Assembly: GCA_017694145.1 (NCBI GenBank)
Contig: JADINF010000008.1
Location: 1 to 7,750, forward strand
DNA length: 7,750 nt
Source: Candidatus Stercoripulliclostridium pullicola
Lineage (GTDB): Bacteria; Bacillota; Clostridia; Christensenellales; DTU072
Reading direction: 5' to 3'
The first letter of the stretch is position 1, and each line of letters opens with the position of its first letter. Of the stretch, positions 6,750 through 7,750 are shown piece by piece. The notes below the pieces were generated by a model that was not told the DNA's origin, did no database searches, and saw only the letters and a program-made list of their open reading frames with translations. The position numbers were made by a program, and so were the translations under genes.

Positions 6750-7750
6750 ATGATAAATATAGGAATCATAGGAGCAGGCAGGATAGGAAAAGTGCACGCG
6801 GAGAGCGTAACGCGTTTCGTCAAAGGCGCGACAGTCAAGGCGATAGCCGATCCTTTTATGAACGAAGCCACCGAAGCGTGGGCAAAGGAAATGGGGATAC
6901 CTTGCGTATATACGGATTACCGTAAGATCCTCGAGGACAAGGAGATAGAGATAGTGCTTATCTGCTCGTCCACCGACACGCACAGCAGTATTTCGCTCGA
7001 AGCGATAGCCGCAGGCAAACATATTTTCTGCGAGAAGCCCATAGACCACGACGTCAATAAGATCAAAGAGGTCATGGACGCGCTGAAAAACTCCAAAGTC
7101 AAATACCAGGTCGGCTTCAACAGGCGTTTCGACCATAACTTCCGCGCGGCGCGCGAGGCGGTGAAAGCGGGTAAGATAGGGGATTTGAACGTATTAAAGA
7201 TCACTTCCCGCGATCCCGGAGCTCCTCCCGTATCCTATATCAAAGTTTCGGGCGGTATATTCCTCGATATGACGATACACGATTTCGATATGGTGAGATA
7301 TATGTCGGGAGCGGAAGTTACCGAGGTTTACGCCGTGGGCGCGGTACTCGTCGATCCCGAGATAGGCAAAGCGGGCGATATAGACACCGCCGTCATCACG
7401 ATGAAGCTTTCGGACGGCTCTATAGCCGTTATCGACAACTGCCGCAGGGCGAGCTACGGCTACGACCAGCGCGTAGAGGCGTTCGGCTCTTTGGGACAGG
7501 TGGCGATAGGCAACGACTCCGACTCCACCGCAGTCATAAGCGACGCGAACGGAGTCACCGCCGAGAAACCCAAGTATTTCTTCCTCGAAAGATATATGGC
7601 GGCGTATACCGCGGAAGTGGATTCTTTCATTCAGGCTGTCGTCAACGACACGCCCACCGAAGTGGACGTGAACGACGGGCTCCAACCTGTACTTATCGGT
7701 CTTGCCGCAAAGAGATCGGTAGCGGAGAACCGCCCCGTGACAATCAAAGA
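6750..7750 (+). CDS. iolG: Inositol 2-dehydrogenase (IolG), Gfo/Idh/MocA family; 3' end cut by window
   Basis: IolG is the NAD-dependent first enzyme of the pathway, oxidising myo-inositol to 2-keto-myo-inositol. The window holds 333 codons and then breaks inside a codon. Family members have about 335-345 residues, so only a few are missing. The ATG at 6750-6752 is preceded by GGAG (6738-6741) with eight bases between. The Rossmann fold starts immediately, with IGIIGAGRIG (4-13) as the dinucleotide-binding glycine motif. The catalytic residues of the family are in place: K96 in CEKP (94-97), and D173 and H177 in FLDMTIHDFD (171-180), matching the Lys-Asp-His triad known from B. subtilis inositol dehydrogenase. 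GFNRRFDHNF (122-131) is also typical. It lies 46 bp after iolE with no terminator between. A scyllo-inositol dehydrogenase of the same family is possible, but the operon context favours IolG. Confidence 0.9.
   Translation, partial: MINIGIIGAGRIGKVHAESVTRFVKGATVKAIADPFMNEATEAWAKEMGIPCVYTDYRKILEDKEIEIVLICSSTDTHSSISLEAIAAGKHIFCEKPIDHDVNKIKEVMDALKNSKVKYQVGFNRRFDHNFRAAREAVKAGKIGDLNVLKITSRDPGAPPVSYIKVSGGIFLDMTIHDFDMVRYMSGAEVTEVYAVGAVLVDPEIGKAGDIDTAVITMKLSDGSIAVIDNCRRASYGYDQRVEAFGSLGQVAIGNDSDSTAVISDANGVTAEKPKYFFLERYMAAYTAEVDSFIQAVVNDTPTEVDVNDGLQPVLIGLAAKRSVAENRPVTIK

Overview
The window looks like a chromosomal segment of an anaerobic Firmicute, most likely an uncultured gut-type member of the class Clostridia. 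This is an inference. It rests on the family style of the encoded proteins (Clostridia-like IolB, IolD and IolE, a GPH-family sugar symporter, and a small helical protein of a type I recall mainly from Clostridia), on strong AGGAG-type ribosome binding sites before almost every gene, and on the standard bacterial code with TGA used as a stop. Base composition is roughly balanced, yet AUA is the preferred isoleucine codon and GCG/CGC are very common. That bias opens long false ORFs on the opposite strand of most genes.

Layout. Bases 1-705 hold the 3' end of alaS, in a compact form that lacks the usual linker/beta-barrel region between the aminoacylation and editing parts and the C-terminal C-Ala domain. 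It converges on a minus-strand gene (793-1227) for a 144-residue helical protein of unknown function. Two hairpins lie between and across their 3' ends (742-771 and 783-819), and the second overlaps the last codons of the minus-strand gene. Bases 1228-1400 form a divergent intergenic region with a near-consensus promoter (TTTACA, 17 bp, TATAAT at 1325-1353) facing right.

That promoter drives a five-gene myo-inositol catabolic operon on the plus strand: a GPH-family cation:sugar symporter (1401-2975), iolB (3024-3803), iolD (3837-5741), iolE (5807-6703) and iolG (6750 to the window edge). The likely flow is import of inositol or an inositol derivative by the symporter, oxidation to 2-keto-myo-inositol by IolG, dehydration to the trihydroxycyclohexanedione by IolE, ring opening to 5-deoxy-glucuronate by IolD, and isomerisation to 2-deoxy-5-keto-gluconate by IolB. 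The genes are in the reverse of reaction order. The kinase (IolC), aldolase (IolJ) and semialdehyde dehydrogenase (IolA) of the lower pathway, and any regulator, are not in the window; they may follow iolG or lie elsewhere.

No mobile element, CRISPR array, tRNA or rRNA was seen. Most of the window is an ordinary metabolic operon. The points most worth a second look are the compact AlaRS, the use of a GPH-type symporter as the operon's transporter, the short metal-loop form of IolB, the GC-rich hairpin between iolD and iolE, the overlapping convergent terminators, and the uncharacterised 144-residue protein. I did not find convincing evidence of a novel system.
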